A stretch of DNA of 64,000 nt, from assembly GCA_030407085.1 (NCBI GenBank), contig CM059584.1, forward strand, positions 140,172,001-140,236,000, in the 5' to 3' direction. The notes under the pieces are model-generated. The model was not told where the DNA came from. It worked only from the letters and a program-made list of their open reading frames with translations, and did not search any database. The position numbers were made by a program, and so were the translations under genes. This document shows, in pieces, positions 40,901 to 48,439 of this stretch (positions are counted from its first letter, which is position 1; each line of letters opens with the position of its first letter). This DNA is from Trichopria drosophilae (Eukaryota > Arthropoda > Insecta > Hymenoptera > Diapriidae).

Positions 40901-43900
40901 AACATCAAAGGTGGAAATAAAAATACCAATAATGATCGTGGTAAATAATTCTTTCTTTCTTTTCTGACTCTTTCGTAAGTGAAATGTTCTTGAATTTTGC
41001 TTTTAAAATCGTAATTTCTTCTATAATATCTTGTATCTCTAGTTTTAAAAGTTTGAATTTGTAATCTGTGATTAGGTCTTTATGTTTATTAATTTGTATA
41101 GGTGAATGAAAACCGGTATTATGGGTGAATTTATTAAAAAGGATGTGTTTAGGAAGGAAATTATTTGATTTACATCTGAGTAAGAATATTCTTCTCGTAA
41201 TTGTTGCCGCTAACTTGTTAATGCTTTTCCATTCCTTAAGTAGCTTTGAAGTTTCTTTTCCAAAATTAGATCGAATCCAATTGTAGAATGTGATATCTCG
41301 AAGCTTGTGTATTAATATAAAAACAAATAATTCTTTCTTTCTTTTCTGACTCTTTCGTAAGTGAAATGTTCTTGAATTTTTGCTTTTAAAATCGTAATTT
41401 CTTCCATAATATCTTGTGTCTCCAGTTTTAAAAGTTTGAATTTGTAATCTGTGATTAGGTCTTTATGTTTATTAATTTGTTAATTAGGTCAATGAAAACC
41501 GGTATTATGGGTGAATGATCGTGGTGATTTTACATTGATTGTGCAATTAAAAAAAAATGTAATTTTACATCGTCTTTGTAAGTTCCCATAGCTTTTCAAG
41601 TAAAAGAGCACAGAGAATGTAAAATTACAAGCGCACTGAAAACTTTGCTAGGAATTTATATACCTGCACCTCCCTCTCGCGAGTCGCATCTCTCTCACCA
41701 ATCATCAACTGACGTCTAATTTACAGTGCAGATGTAAAATCATGTCAATACTGCAAATTTATCATGATTTTTACTGGTACTTTAATTTTGACCATTTTAC
41801 TGTAAAATTATTTTGACAACTTTTCACAGCATACTCATTCAATGAAAAAAGGACAATTATTGTAATATTTTTATTCATGTGCATAAATTTATAAAATTGA
41901 TTGAAAATCAATCTATAAAATATATTTTTTTAAACCGAGGTATTGAACTTTTCTTATTCAACCCCAACATTCAAGTTCATGCTTGAATAGGGTTACGCCA
42001 TGCTACTGCACAGATTGCACATTCTTTAAAACAGCAGCTGGGCAACCTGAAGCTTGAAATGTAATCTTTTCAAGTAAAAAAATTAAGCAACTCCTTTTAT
42101 ACAAAACAAATTTTAATTATAAAACTTTCGCAAATTATTAAAATGTGGAATGTTGTTGATTGAACTTTTTTATCTTCTTTAAGTCATATTATCGTTAATC
42201 CATTCATTGTATTTAATGAAATTTTATGAAATGTTGTTTATATATTAAATTTTTATTGAAAACCTAATAGCTTTGTACCTTCTTGCAAACAAAAAAAACA
42301 GAATAAATGGTCCATTTATATCTTTAAGGAAATATAATTAATAATTTCTTTTCTCGTAATTAATATGGAATAAATATAAGTAGGAAAATAGTGTTTCTTG
42401 GTAGACGAGAATAACTTTAAAACTTTAAGATCTTATTTTGGACTACATTTTTACGGATTTGTGTTTGTGGAGTGACCATTATCAATTTAATAAACGAAAC
42501 TTCAACTTACTGTTAACGTCGAAATAATGATTAATAAATTAAATTAACTTATTTGTCATTGATTGAAAATTAAGAAACAATATGCATTAAAAAATGCATA
42601 CTGCTTTTATTTACAGTACTCCTTCCCTTATTCTAATGTGTTCCCTTATTCTAATTTTTTCTCTTCTGCTATTCTAATACAACAAAAGAAAAAGAGGCAA
42701 AAGTGAGACTACAAATCTAAGTAGTGGGGGAGAGGGGAAAATTAGAATAAGGGAAGAAGGCTGCCATCTCTCCTGACTGGACAAACTAGAATGAGGGAAG
42801 GACTACTGTATATTTATTTATTTTTTTTTTTATATATTATATTTTTAAATTTTATTATATTTTTTTTATTTTACAAATGTAATTCGTATTAACCCTTTTT
42901 CGCCCAAAATTAGAGAAGCAGGTATGTCAACATCAGCTCAGTTTCTGCAGTAGAAAGAATTTTTGTTTAATTTTGGAAAATATATTTCTGACTATTTTGA
43001 ACTGTGCTCTATTGATCCCTGTTGAGAAAATAACCAAAAAACGTCTATTTCAGCAAAAATTTTGCAAAATAAAAAAAAATGCCCTATTTTTTAGGTTGTT
43101 CTTTTTCATTTTTCACAATTTTCTCCATTGAAACGGTTTATAATCAATGAAATGCATATATAAAAACTGATTCTGATTGTTGAACATAAATAGTGTAATA
43201 ATAGAATATTTTTTTGGAAGCAAAATTATTAATTCCTTGAAATAGGTATCACAGAAAGTTTTTTATTACGTTTTATATTCATAATATAAATATTGATTGG
43301 TTATGGACAAAAGTTATAATAATTTTGAGTTGATAAATCCAAAATGGCGGATCCATAATAGCCACCATATGTAAATTGTATCTCTTATATGCAGAATTGT
43401 TGCATAAATCTGTTTCAAAGTTGAACATATATGTTAAATAATTTTGGATTTATCAACTCAAAATTATTATAATTTTCGTCCATAACCAGTCAATATTTAT
43501 ATCATCATTATAAAACGAAAAAAAAATCCTTTTTGTGATCTGTATTTCAAGGAATTAATAATTTTGAAAAAATTTGCTTTGTTTCACGGCCATTTTGAAT
43601 CGACCATTGCTAAAAATATAAAAATATTCTATTAATATATTATTTATGTTCAACAATCGAGATCACTTTTTATATATGCATTTCATTCATTAAAATCCGT
43701 TTCAGAAAAGAAAATCATGAAAAATGAAAAAAAATAGGATATTTTTATTTTGAAAAATTTTTGCAAAAATAATCGTTTTTTGGCCATTTTTTGTCAGGAA
43801 TATATAGAGTACACTTTAAAATAATCGGAAATATATTTTCTAAAAATTAAAAAAAATTCTTTCTACCGTACAAACTGAGCTGATGTTGACGTACCTGCTT

Positions 43901-46900
43901 CTCTCATTTTGGGCAAAAAAGGGTGAAGTCACACTGTCGTTAATCCATTTATTGTATTTTAGCAAAATTTTATGACTGAGTGTTTTTAAAACTCTTTCAT
44001 TAACGTCGGTGATGTAATACGGAGGTCAATTTGAATCGTACCTTCAAAGCTTTCGAAAGAACCGAAACGTTTTTTAATTTTAAATACGAATTATGTTTAT
44101 AATTAAAATAAATAAAAAAATCTAATCAAATTCTGCACAAATTGCCTTGTGATCAAGATAGAATATACAATTATGGTCTTCAAATGCAGAAATTATGATT
44201 GACTTAAATTATGAACAGAATGTTGTAATTCTTATATTAAATTTTTATTGAAAACTAATAGCTTCGTATCTTCTTGGTTCATTTAAACGTTTAAACATTT
44301 TTATAACTGCAATTACTAATAATAGTAAAATTATCATATAAAAATATCACAATTCTTGCAGTGACCCTTGCAAACGTTTTATAAGATCTTTGTTGTACCA
44401 AATCGGAATATTAATTCCTTCGGAATTATAACTATTTGTTTTATTTATTAATATAGTATTAAAATAGGTTAAAATTTGAGATTATATTAAACATGGTATA
44501 TTCCTATTCATTTTGTCAGCATAAATATTATGTATTTATTTACACTATCCCATTAGGGACGACTATTGCATTTGAAATCGTAAGATTTGACACAAGTCTT
44601 ATATGTTTATTTTGTGAGACATAGAAAAGCAAATAAAATCTGACCTCGTAGCACAAAGTATTGAAAAACAGGCAAACGATTAGTCGCATCATTTGCTAAA
44701 AATCAAGTCAAGAATCTTTTTGTAAATTCGGCAATGTCAAATTTGAAATTTATTAATTTACTTACAGTTTTTCATGTGTTTTATGAGCATTAACATTTAT
44801 GATATAATGTTTAACATTTTTATAATATTTAAATCAAATCTATAATCTTTTTGTAAATTCAGCAATGCCAAATTTGAAATTTATTTATAGTTTTAAATGT
44901 GTTTATATAAATTAACATTTATGATGAAATTTTTTAAATTTGTATAATATTTAAATCAAATCTATAATCTTTTTGTAAATTCAGCAATGCCAAATTTGAA
45001 ATTTATTAAATTACTTATAACTATAGTTTTTCATGTGTTTATAAAAATTAATAATGACTCACCCAAACAATTTATAAGTATGAGATAAAACTTTTTGATA
45101 ATTTGTTTATTTCTGTATCAAAAAAAGCTACGATTTACGAATTTGTTATTAGTTGATTTAAATTCTCTAAAACTATTTGACAAAATTTAATTTATTTATG
45201 TTTGCATTTGTTTTGACAGTTTTAAATCTTAATCATACAGAAATACATTTATTACTTAAAATAGGAAAGAGCAGATGAATTACAGTAGTCCTTCCCTTAT
45301 TTTAACTCCCCTTATTTTAACGTTTATCCTTAGAACCATTTATTTTATTTCTAAAGAAAAATATTATCTATGATTTTATAATTATACACAAAACATTTTT
45401 AGTATATTTCAATTAAAATCTGTGAAAATTTTTTGATATTTGTTTAATATAGCAAGATATATTACCATGGTTTAAGAAAATTATTACAGTAGTCCTCCCC
45501 TTATTTTAACTATTCGAGATAAGGAAAATGGCGGACCCTTCCCTAATTTAACTTTTTATCGTGCTCTCTCGCTCTCACTGCTGGTCGTAAGAAAGAGGGG
45601 AGAAGTTAAAATAAGGGAAGGGTCCGTCATCTTCCTTGTCCCGAATAGTTAAAATAAGGGGAGGACTACTGTAATAATTTTCTTAGACCATGGTAATAAA
45701 TCTTGCTATATTAAACAAATATAAAAACATTTTCACAGATTTTAATTGAAATATACTAAAAATGTTTTGTGTATAATTATAAAATCATAGATAATATTTT
45801 TCTTTAGAAATAAAATAAATTTTTGACATTTCAAACTTGCAATGAATTAATGAATGAAAATATTGAGTGTTATGTTTTTTTTTTCTATTGAATTTAACAT
45901 CTTGACAAGCATTTTCTAATTTCCTAAGTATTTTACAGTGTACAATAGGATATTTATTAATTATATTATTAATTATTTTATATTAGTGATAAAATTATAC
46001 TAGAATTATGCGGAAACTTAATAAAAAATTACAATAGAATATTTATTAATTATATTATTAATTATTTTATATTATTAATAAAATTATACTAGAATTGTGT
46101 CATAAACTTAATAAAAAATTTGGTTATACAGTAGGACCTCTCTTATTCTAATTAGTAAAGTTTTTCAAGATGGCGCCAACCTCTCTTATTCTAATTTTCC
46201 CCTTACCCCCACTTACTTTGCTTGCGAGCTTGTGATTCGTGGACAATATTTTTTGTTGAGTTTTCGTGTGATAGTGGGAGAAGACTTGTGGGGGAACAAT
46301 TAGAATAAGAGAGGCTGGACAATTAGAATAAGAGAGGTTCTACTGTAATATGATTTTTCAGAATTCTTATTCACAGGGGCTAAATGTAATGGTACAAAAA
46401 AGGTTATTTATAACCTTTCTAAGAAATCACACGGATAAACCAATTAGCATCTAAGTAACTGTCACCATAATATATTTAAAAACGACTGAAAACGTCTGAA
46501 AAGACGCAGATAAAAATCACAAAAAAAAACAACAATGAATCTGTTTAAAAAACGTCTAAAAAGACTCATAAACAGATTAAAAAATCAACATTTTAACATT
46601 TTCGACTCTAATTCATAGCCCTCTTCAGAAAAGTAACATTAATAGTGAAAAACAAATGAACATTAAGAATATTAGTATACAAAAAAAACTTTTTTAACAT
46701 CCATTTGTAATGTTAAGGACTTTTGTTAAAGCTGTTAAAAAAAGTTCTTCCACATTCAGTAATCACACTACGAATCTTATTGATTGTACAGTAGGACCTC
46801 TCTTATTCTAATTAGTAAAGTTTTTCAAGATAGCGCTGACCTCTCTTATTCTAATTTACCCCCACTTACTTTGCTTGCAAGCTTGTAATTCGTGGACAAT

Positions 46901-47900
46901 ATTTTTCGTTGACTTTTCGTGTGATAGTGGGAGAACAATTAGAATAAGAGAGGCTGGACAATTAGAATAAGAAAGGTCCTACTGTATTTAACAAATTTTA
47001 AATAGAAAGAACTTGACAAATTGTTTTACTTATATTGAAATAAAAGGTGATTATTTATATAGGAAAGTTTAATAAATTACAGGTTTCTATTGTTTAATAA
47101 GTGCACTGACATTTATAATAATACATTATTAATATATATATATTGATTGAAATAATATGTCATTAAAGAAGGACATTATAAATTTCGGGTAAATTAAATT
47201 TTTTAAATCTATTGCTCCTAAGAAATCGTTTATGAAACATTTAAAACTTCAGATACATAAAACGATTAAGTCGAATCTAACAACAAATCTAAATACTTAG
47301 TAATCCTTACAGAAAATCTTTCTGTGCTCTGCCGAAATATGCGTCCAATTAAAAAAATTACATTCTTTATACAAACATATATCCGCAGAAATCGGTCCAA
47401 ATACTTCAAAAGTATGTGACCGATTCCAGGATATAAAAGCAAACTACATTTTGATTTATATATAAAAAAACCTTTACTTACTTAATTTTTAATTCTTCGT
47501 TATCGTCCCAAAGTCTCTTGGTATCGATCTCTAGTTTAGCTCGTTCCTTGGAGGTTTCGTCCAGCAGTTTCCTGGCATCGGACAATTCTTGCTCGTACAT
47601 GGATTTAATATTTGTCACTTCTCTGGTGACGATTTCCTGAGAGGTTTGAACCTCCCGCGACAGCCGCGAATTTTCCGACTCGAGGTGCCGCACCTTGTCG
47701 ATGTAACAGGCGAGCCGGTCATTGAGATTTTGGAGATCATGTTTTTCCTGAAGCCGCGAATAACGCGTTGGGCTCAGGGGACTTCCGGGACGCCGACTCC
47801 CGGTGATCGGCGTCGAGGCACTGCTCGGAGGAGTCGGCTGAATGTTACTCGCCGCCGCTGCCGCTGCCGCCGCCGTCTTCTTACTCGCCTTTGTCGACAT
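10950..47900 (-). CDS. Lam: Lamin (B-type, Dm0-like), eight coding exons
   Basis: Coding exons (-): 47900-47482, 20051-19739, 19154-18863, with the third exon possibly ending at 18862, 18767-18573, 17911-17689, 15090-14869, 13380-13273 and 10985-10950. With 18862 as the third exon's end they total 1809 nt, in phase throughout, giving 602 aa. The protein is a nuclear intermediate filament forming the lamina. Head 1-49 has an Ala8 run and an SPTR site (43-46) of the kind CDK1 uses to disassemble lamins. Then come a coiled-coil rod (about 50-407), a KRKR nuclear localisation signal (434-437), an Ig-fold lamin tail (about 460-560) and a CaaX box CRIM (599-602) for farnesylation, which marks a B-type lamin. 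Splice sites are GT-AG. Start: first ATG before a typical lamin head, followed upstream by promoter-like sequence. The gene looks intact despite about 35 kb of mostly repetitive intron. Confidence 0.95.
11905..12780. repeat. Tandem array, about 146-bp unit, six copies
   Basis: The phrase TTAAGAATTTG recurs at 11906, 12052, 12198, 12344, 12504 and 12663: spacing 146, 146, 146, 160 and 159. Later units gain a TTGGATCCGCCA segment. Each unit carries GTCGGCCATTTTGAATTTTC and ATATGGCGGAC, so the array is an amplified form of the dispersed ATGGCGG family. It fills much of lamin intron 7. Confidence 0.9.
12780..12965. repeat. Dispersed 'ATGGCGG' family copies next to the tandem array
   Basis: Two diverged units with CAAAATGTCGGTTCCAAG and CAAAATGGTGGATCCAAG and the GATTACGAATTTGAAGTCAG module. 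Non-coding. Confidence 0.5.
13273..13380 (-). CDS. Lam: Lamin coding exon 7 (tail linker)
   Basis: Acceptor CTCGTAG before 13380. Encodes [20 protein letters not shown]...SEELHHQQ, the basic/serine linker after the Ig fold; the LxHQQ end followed by GDP is typical of insect B-type lamins. Donor GTAAAA at 13272; 108 nt, phase 0. Confidence 0.88.
13440..14825. mobile_element. piggyBac-like foldback filling lamin intron 6
   Basis: Left end TTAACCCCTTTCGTCCC at 13440. The arm around AGTCCGGAATTTGGACACAA returns inverted near 14790-14813. Inner arms (GCAAAACATACTAATCGCGT near 13705) return inverted near 14555. It occupies nearly all of the intron between exons 6 and 7. The right terminus has decayed and lacks a clear TTAA. 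Confidence 0.65.
14869..15090 (-). CDS. Lam: Lamin coding exon 6 (Ig-fold tail domain)
   Basis: Acceptor TACGACAG before 15090. Encodes the core of the lamin tail domain ([49 protein letters not shown]). Donor GTAATT, phase 0. It lies between two large foldback elements. Confidence 0.95.
15139..17649. mobile_element. 2.5-kb complex foldback filling lamin intron 5
   Basis: Left end TTAACCCATTTTTGACAC; the arm GTCAAGTATTTCGTATGAAA near 15177 returns inverted near 17610. The interior (about 15480-17260) is a run of one module in alternating orientation, recognisable by CTAAAACATAATTATTCTTA and its complement. It lies about 40 nt from the exon 5 donor and about 50 nt from the exon 6 acceptor, so it is almost the whole intron. 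Confidence 0.65.
17689..17911 (-). CDS. Lam: Lamin coding exon 5 (NLS and tail start)
   Basis: Acceptor TCGACAG before 17911. Encodes a Ser/Thr-Pro-rich linker (SRHTPVRGG), the KRKR nuclear localisation signal, an acidic serine stretch and the first Ig-fold strand ([12 protein letters not shown]). Donor GTAATT, phase 0. Confidence 0.95.
18057..18433. repeat. Foldback in lamin intron 4
   Basis: Two arms of about 165 nt, almost exact reverse complements: TGTTGTGTATGTAAAAAC at 18057 pairs with GTTTTTACATACACAACA at 18416-18433. The loop is short, around 18230-18265. Near-identity suggests a recent origin. Confidence 0.8.
18573..18767 (-). CDS. Lam: Lamin coding exon 4 (coil 2 end)
   Basis: Acceptor TTGTAG before 18767. 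Encodes [20 protein letters not shown] and ends with [18 protein letters not shown], the intermediate-filament rod-terminal signature. Donor GTAATT at 18572, phase 2. Intron 3, on its 5' side, is only 94 nt. Confidence 0.95.
18862..19154 (-). CDS. Lam: Lamin coding exon 3 (coil 1B to coil 2)
   Basis: Starts GTTGAAATTTCTG ([18 protein letters not shown]), continuing the rod, and ends at 18862 with a GTAGGT donor in phase 2. The acceptor AATCAG has almost no pyrimidine tract because it lies at the edge of a 40-bp tandem array that also contains copies of this junction. Confidence 0.93.
19146..19345. repeat. 40-bp tandem array spanning the exon 3 acceptor
   Basis: About five units of 40 bp (for example the phrase ATTTTATGTAACATTTCAAT recurring every 40 bases). 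The exon-proximal and distal units carry CCTGATT (AATCAG on -) while the three middle units carry CCCGATT (AATCGG on -). The array begins within the first bases of lamin exon 3, so the splice acceptor itself has been copied. Confidence 0.9.
19739..20051 (-). CDS. Lam: Lamin coding exon 2 (coil 1B)
   Basis: Acceptor TTTTCAG lies just before 20051. It completes the Lys split by intron 1 and reads [20 protein letters not shown], heptad-rich coil 1B. Ends ...TRRQ at 19739, donor GTAAAC, phase 0. Confidence 0.95.
20338..20871 (-). pseudogene. LINE 3' fragment (reverse-transcriptase C-terminus)
   Basis: A 106-codon frame (20551-20871, -) contains [20 protein letters not shown] and [14 protein letters not shown], the pattern (RLWNxLPxxIR) that ends the ORF2 of many CR1/jockey-type LINEs. 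Downstream on the same strand the sequence ends in a TACTACTAC-like microsatellite near 20330, as many LINE 3' ends do. 5' truncated; it lies in lamin intron 1, in the same sense as the gene. Confidence 0.65.
20828..21110. repeat. Palindrome overlapping the LINE fragment start
   Basis: Arms around AAAGATTTAAAAATTAGAGG (about 20865-20930) and their complement (about 21008-21075), extending to ACATTCTTAAATA on the left and TATTTAAGAATATA on the right. A partial inverted duplication that includes the 5' edge of the LINE fragment. Confidence 0.6.
21525..21975 (+). pseudogene. Decayed LINE reverse transcriptase, + strand
   Basis: Translation in shifting frames shows the LINE ORF2 order: [21 protein letters not shown] (21550-21615), then GPGGI...[22 protein letters not shown] (about 21798-21900), then [12 protein letters not shown] (about 21935-21967). 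These are the FWxFVxxKR, GPDGIPxxxLK and PxFKSGD blocks before and at the start of the RT domain of CR1/jockey LINEs. At least one frameshift and one stop make it dead. It lies antisense to lamin in intron 1. Confidence 0.65.
22640..23230. repeat. Foldback, about 590 bp
   Basis: AGTGCAAGATACACTAAAAA near 22782 returns inverted near 23050-23075, and ATGATTTATAAACGTTGTTG near 22740 returns inverted near 23123-23145. The arms also share CTTTAGACTAGGGCTC-like blocks. No coding content. Confidence 0.65.
24205..24550. repeat. Dispersed 'ATGGCGG' family cluster
   Basis: Several units: CAAAATGGCGAATCCAATAT near 24258, then inverted modules CTTCAAATTCGTAATC and CCGAGTAACAAATT twice, 24361-24540. Non-coding. 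Confidence 0.6.
24551..27609. other. Intronic stretch without a supported gene
   Basis: Part of lamin intron 1. AT-rich, with short stemmed segments such as the AATTAAATTGGTTTACCAGG / CCAAGAAAACCAATTTAATT pair near 25890-25945. I see no exon-like frame. Confidence 0.4.
27610..28882. mobile_element. piggyBac-like foldback with perfect TTAA ends
   Basis: Starts TTAACCCGTTTCGTCC and ends GGACGAAACGGGTTAA, with a TTAA at each edge. The arms continue (GAAATGCC.. / ..GGCATTTC; CATCAGGTGCTTTCT / AGAAAGCACCTGATG) for some 600 nt each side. Clearest member of the family here; contains no transposase. Confidence 0.8.
28895..30120. repeat. Scattered 'ATGGCGG' family units in unique AT-rich sequence
   Basis: Units at about 28895-28990 (CCATATTGGATCCGCCATTT) and 29880-30100 (CCGCCATATTGGATTTACCA; TTTGGATCCGCCATTTTGAA). 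Between them the sequence is AT-rich with no exon-like frame. Confidence 0.45.
30890..31680. repeat. Tandem array of the 'ATGGCGG' family, 230-bp dimer
   Basis: GGGTATTCGAGGCCGCTGAT recurs at 31081 and 31311, spacing 230. Half-units (GGGTATTAGAGGTCGCTG) fall about 110 after each, so the repeat is a 110 + 120 dimer. Each half carries CAAAATGGCGG and GCCGGTATTAGAATGAAAAT. Short open frames across it are by-products. Confidence 0.85.
31990..32440. other. CpG- and GCATGC-rich patch in lamin intron 1
   Basis: Base composition differs sharply from its AT-rich surroundings. Repeated GCATGC/TGCATGC steps occur, and there is a short inverted pair TTGGCCGTTT (31998) / TAACGGCCAA (32237). No plausible coding frame is conserved across it. 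It could be a separate short element or a regulatory patch. Confidence 0.4.
32520..33797. mobile_element. piggyBac-like foldback with TTAA ends
   Basis: Starts TTAACCCATTAAGTCCCAAG and ends CTTGGGACTTAATGGGTTAA. The arms run about 550 nt each with good complementarity, including ATGGCGGCCAAAAACGAAAG at 32883 and its near-complement at 33440. The mirrored short open frames on both strands follow from the palindrome and are not genes. Confidence 0.8.
34310..34844. mobile_element. pogo/Tigger-like MITE (outer)
   Basis: Begins TA-CAGTAGAGTCTCGG and ends CCGAGGTGGGCTCTACTG-TA, so TIRs and TA flanks agree. The element is split by a second MITE at 34372-34663. Its GC-rich right part (CCCCTTCTTTTGGTAAATA) recurs inverted at 38500-38625. 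Confidence 0.7.
34372..34663. mobile_element. pogo/Tigger-like MITE (inner, nested)
   Basis: TA-CAGTGGCCCTCCCCTTATT ... AATAAGGGGAGGGCCACTG-TA. TIRs are near-perfect with a TA duplication. Inserted into the left part of the 34310-34844 element. Confidence 0.8.
34990..36930. other. Intronic AT-rich stretch without a supported gene
   Basis: Part of lamin intron 1. No exon-like frame and no clear element ends. A tRNA-like B box occurs near 36606 but no tRNA can be folded around it. Confidence 0.4.
37051..37297. mobile_element. pogo/Tigger-like MITE
   Basis: TA-CAGTAAAACCCCTCTTACTT ... AAGTAAGAGGGGGTTTACTA-TA. It interrupts a repeat whose flanks (CAATTCTAATTA / TAGACGGTATC) occur uninterrupted at about 56745-56770. 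Confidence 0.75.
37443..37845. mobile_element. pogo/Tigger-like MITE with duplicated left half
   Basis: TA-CAGTAGTACTTCCCTTATT at 37443. A second left end (CAGTGGTCCTTCCC) lies at 37580, and the only right end is AAGGGAAGGACTACTG at 37845. Both halves share the CGTGTGGATTTTCTAAATA segment. One copy apparently landed in a sister copy and the rest of the host was lost. Confidence 0.7.
38500..38625 (-). repeat. Inverted copy of the 34.7-kb MITE arm
   Basis: TTTACCAAAAGAAGGGGAG and GTCCGCAAGGTGGGGGAAAA match the reverse complement of 34680-34800. A related MITE arm whose own ends I cannot place. Confidence 0.55.
39325..39860. repeat. Foldback, about 540 bp
   Basis: CTTTCGAAAGAACCGAAACA near 39345 returns inverted near 39815, and the TTAATTTTAAATGCGAATTATG block near 39372 returns inverted near 39785. 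The left arm has a same-orientation copy at 43985-44185. A GGTTCAAGTCC tRNA-like B box at about 39514 lies in the interior. Confidence 0.6.
40738..41830. mobile_element. Short inverted-repeat element interrupted by a PLE fragment
   Basis: Left end near ACTATGAAAAGC (40738), right end near CTTTTCACAGC (about 41820-41830), with TAAAATTAC-rich arms on both sides. The interior is split at 40942/41515 by a Penelope-like fragment flanked by an 11-bp duplication. Exact ends uncertain. Confidence 0.5.
40943..41514 (-). pseudogene. Penelope-like element N-terminal fragment, tandem partial
   Basis: On the - strand the region reads [19 protein letters not shown], then [20 protein letters not shown], then a charged helical stretch (about 41230-40960), a layout typical of PLE N-termini. 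A partial second copy of the same segment (41326-41514) lies next to it. ATGATCGTGGT occurs at 40932-40942 and again at 41515-41525, a target-site duplication. No RT domain is present, so it is inert. Confidence 0.55.
42614..42808. mobile_element. pogo/Tigger-like MITE
   Basis: TA-CAGTACTCCTTCCCTTATT ... GGGAAGGACTACTG-TA, 195 bp. Same family as 37443-37845 (shared TTATTCTAATTTTTTCTCTT segment). Confidence 0.8.
42889..43927. mobile_element. piggyBac-like foldback
   Basis: Starts TTAACCCTTTTTCGCCC and ends GGGCAAAAAAGGGTGAA (right TTAA mutated to TGAA). The arms pair, for example GCAGGTATGTCAACATCAGC with GCTGATGTTGACGTACCTGC. About 1.04 kb, no coding content. Confidence 0.75.
43985..44185 (+). 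repeat. Copy of the 39.3-kb repeat arm
   Basis: ACTCTTTCATTAACGTCGGT through TTATGGTCTTCAAATGCAGA matches 39288-39487 in the same orientation. It lies immediately beside the 42889-43927 foldback. Confidence 0.7.
45283..45828. repeat. Inverted duplication centred on a MITE
   Basis: A solitary MITE left end (CAGTAGTCCTTCCC) at 45283 is followed by about 155 nt (45327-45484) that return as a reverse complement at 45674-45828, with the complete MITE 45487-45671 as the spacer. The arms are near identical (AAATATTATCTATGATTTTA / TAAAATCATAGATAATATTT), implying a recent event. Confidence 0.8.
45487..45671. mobile_element. pogo/Tigger-like MITE at the centre of a palindrome
   Basis: TA-CAGTAGTCCTCCCCTTATT ... 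AATAAGGGGAGGACTACTG-TA. 185 bp, related to 34372-34663 (shared GATAAGGAAAATGGCGG-like interior). Confidence 0.8.
46129..46345. mobile_element. pogo/Tigger-like MITE, 'AGGACCTCTC' subfamily
   Basis: TA-CAGTAGGACCTCTCTTATT ... AATAAGAGAGGTTCTACTG-TA. Very similar to 46789-46984, including TTAGTAAAGTTTTTCAAGAT. Confidence 0.85.
46588..46632 (-). ncRNA. Hammerhead-like core (PLE-type), degenerate
   Basis: On the - strand CTGAAGA (46628-46622), a GGGCTATGAATTAGAGTC spacer, then GAAAA where GAAAC is expected. Resembles the cores at 4870-4905 and 51464-51500. Probably a PLE terminal-repeat relic. Confidence 0.35.
46789..46984. mobile_element. pogo/Tigger-like MITE, 'AGGACCTCTC' subfamily
   Basis: TA-CAGTAGGACCTCTCTTATT ... 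AATAAGAAAGGTCCTACTG-TA. Sister copy of 46129-46345, slightly shorter through internal deletions. Confidence 0.85.
47482..47900 (-). CDS. Lam: Lamin coding exon 1 (head and coil 1A)
   Basis: ATG at 47900-47898. Encodes the head (Ala8 tract, Ser/Thr/Pro-rich stretch, [11 protein letters not shown]) and the coil 1A start ([16 protein letters not shown]), the most conserved N-terminal motif of lamins. Ends at 47482 before a GTAAGT donor, in phase 2. More GC-rich than its surroundings. Confidence 0.95.
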
Positions 47901-48189
47901 TATGCCTTTTTTCGCGCCGAAAAGCCGCTAATCAAACGTCCAGTCGATGCCGGACTTTGTCGGGAAAGTAAATTACTGTTCGGAAAAACTTCACAGTGGG
48001 CGACCGCGCGACTTTTTCTACGAACTTTTCAATGTTTGCAGGAAATTATAAGGTAATACCTTTTTTTCAGAGATCACTGCTCTTCTCGTACAACCGGCAC
48101 ACAGGACAAACGAACACAGAGCAGTGACGCTGACGCCAAAGAGCCTGACCGAATTTTCCACCGGCGGTACGCGCCAGTCGTCGGTGCAT

Positions 48190-48292
48190 TCTCATTGGCT
48201 ATCGGCATTTTCAAGCAACCAATCAATATGCAACAAACCAGTCGCTGATTGGTGGACGGAAAGTGTTTGCATGAGGCGGTGGATATAAATTG
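48190..48292 (-). promoter_or_regulatory. Probable lamin promoter with CCAAT boxes
   Basis: About 300-390 nt upstream of the lamin ATG. CCAAT motifs occur on - at 48198-48194 and 48252-48248 and in reverse orientation at 48219-48223; a TATA-like ATTTATATCC lies at 48290-48281. The stretch from here to the ATG is distinctly more GC-rich than its surroundings. Multiple CCAAT boxes suit a housekeeping or cell-cycle promoter. Start site not determined; the 47901-48190 interval would be the 5' UTR. Confidence 0.5.
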
Positions 48293-48323
48293 CCCAGTAA
48301 ACGAAAACGAATAGAAAGTTAAA

Positions 48324-48439
48324 AATACGAATTGAAATGAATTCAAGTGAATTAAAATGAATTAAAAAGTGGATTCAATTAATCATTTTCATGCGTTTTA
48401 ATTCATTTTAATTCACTTGAATTCATTTCAATTCGTATT
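48324..48439. repeat. Perfect 44-bp-arm palindrome
   Basis: 48324-48367 and 48396-48439 are exact reverse complements (44 nt each) around a 28-nt loop, built from GAATTCA/AATTAAAATG words. Lies directly upstream of the lamin promoter. Confidence 0.9.

Noticed and set aside
47589..48056. 155-codon frame on + opposite lamin exon 1
   Set aside because: Antisense shadow of the GC-rich lamin exon, rich in Arg from reversed codons; no independent support.
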